Assembly (NCBI GenBank): GCA_030628445.1
Contig: DAOVQV010000008.1
Span: 1-14,661 of the forward strand
Direction of reading: 5' to 3'
Length of the DNA stretch: 14,661 nt
Source: Phycisphaerae bacterium
Lineage (GTDB): Bacteria; Planctomycetota; Phycisphaerae; SM23-33
Of the stretch, positions 14,071 to 14,661 are shown in pieces; positions within the stretch are counted from its first letter, which is position 1; every line of letters begins with the position of its first letter. The notes under the pieces were generated by a model that was not told where the DNA came from, did no database searches, and saw only the letters and a program-made list of their open reading frames with translations. The position numbers and the translations under genes are program-made.

Positions 14071-14661
14071 ATGATGGTTCGACTCGTGATGACCTGCTTT
14101 GTCGTGTTCTTTGCGTCATCCCCCCCCGCTGCAGCAGACGATAGCACGTTCGTCCAATCGGATGCGCCGAACACCTGGTTGGCGTTGGCGGATGAAATCG
14201 CTGCGGTAACCGAGGTGCCGGATCCGGCGCCCGCGCCCCAGCCGGAGCCGCCGGCCGGTGAGGGGCCCCCGCTGCCGTTCCACTCCATTGAGGGCGTCTC
14301 CGGCGGCGCGATCACGCCAATGGCCTATTTATGCAACGCCGGGGCGAAAGGCAGTACCTGCGGGAGGCCTTCGATTGCGTACACGTTTGTTGCTCTGGGC
14401 GAAAAGAATTTTCACGTCGTTTCCGTCACCCAGACGTTCTTCGAGCGATTCGAGCTGGGGTATGCGTATAACTGTTTTGGTCTTGGCTCGTTGCCGCACG
14501 ATCTGAAGCGCCGGGGTCTGGACAACGGCCCGGACAACGTCCAGCTGCACCACTTTAACGCGCGGGTTTTGCTGATTCCGGAAGATAGCTTCGACCTGCC
14601 GTTACCGGCCATTACGGTCGGTGCGCATTTCAAATACAACGAGGGCGTACGTAACATCAAC
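14071..14661 (+). CDS. DUF3034-family exported protein (partial, C-terminus beyond window)
   Basis: The frame is open for 197 codons from ATG at 14071 to the right edge. GAAGGAGA lies just upstream, fixing the start. A signal peptide is present (hydrophobic residues about 4-16, likely cut after AAA near residue 22). A Pro/Ala/Glu-rich spacer follows at about 51-68, then a domain I recognise as DUF3034-like: SIEGVSGGAITPMAYLCN (72-89), FERFELGYAYNCFGLGS (126-142) and a strand reading PAITVGAHFKYNEG near the edge. The alternating pattern fits an outer-membrane beta-barrel or beta-rich periplasmic protein. Function of the family is not known to me. The rest of the gene and its operon context lie outside the window. 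Confidence 0.7.
   Translation, partial: MMVRLVMTCFVVFFASSPPAAADDSTFVQSDAPNTWLALADEIAAVTEVPDPAPAPQPEPPAGEGPPLPFHSIEGVSGGAITPMAYLCNAGAKGSTCGRPSIAYTFVALGEKNFHVVSVTQTFFERFELGYAYNCFGLGSLPHDLKRRGLDNGPDNVQLHHFNARVLLIPEDSFDLPLPAITVGAHFKYNEGVRNIN

Overview
This is a GC-rich bacterial window with eight substantial genes inside it and one more cut off at each edge. Two outer-surface proteins carry lipoprotein signals (bases 1-939 and 12063-13763). Together with RNase Y, a CstA transporter, an orphan PilX-like pilin protein and a DUF3034 protein, this suggests a Gram-negative-type, possibly Planctomycetota/Phycisphaerae-like organism. That placement is inference from gene content; there is no rRNA, tRNA or phylogenetic marker tree to support it. 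I see no CRISPR array, insertion sequence, integrase, tRNA or phage gene.

Layout. Bases 1-2500 (minus strand) hold a CsgG-like lipoprotein with TPR repeats, cut by the left edge, and upstream of it a PilX-like protein with a beta-strand-rich C-terminal half. A divergent intergenic stretch with a near-consensus sigma70-type promoter leads into cstA (plus, 2852-4825), which ends at a strong one-directional terminator. RNase Y (rny, minus, 5009-6598) converges on cstA. Upstream of rny lies about 840 bases of non-coding DNA, the most unusual part of the window. Its first element is a hairpin that holds the rny Shine-Dalgarno sequence in its loop and the start codon in its stem. Next comes a cluster of strong inverted repeats that looks like a structured leader or small RNA, with its own minus-strand promoter. 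Last are a possible 35-residue ORF and a pair of divergent promoters whose -35 boxes overlap.

On the plus strand, 7440-11990 forms a run of four genes: an MscS-type mechanosensitive channel, a secreted transglutaminase-like protein, a Gfo/Idh/MocA oxidoreductase and an APH-fold small-molecule kinase. The last three are tightly spaced (3 and 18 bases between them) and are probably co-transcribed. Converging on them is a right-handed beta-helix lipoprotein (minus, 12063-13763) resembling carbohydrate-active surface proteins. The oxidoreductase, kinase and beta-helix protein together hint at sugar or cyclitol handling, but no substrate can be read from the sequence. The window ends in a DUF3034-family exported protein (plus, 14071 onward, incomplete).

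The best candidates for something undescribed are the rny upstream region (start-codon hairpin plus structured RNA) and the overlapping divergent promoters with the hidden small ORF. Both were found by reading alone, without folding or database searches.
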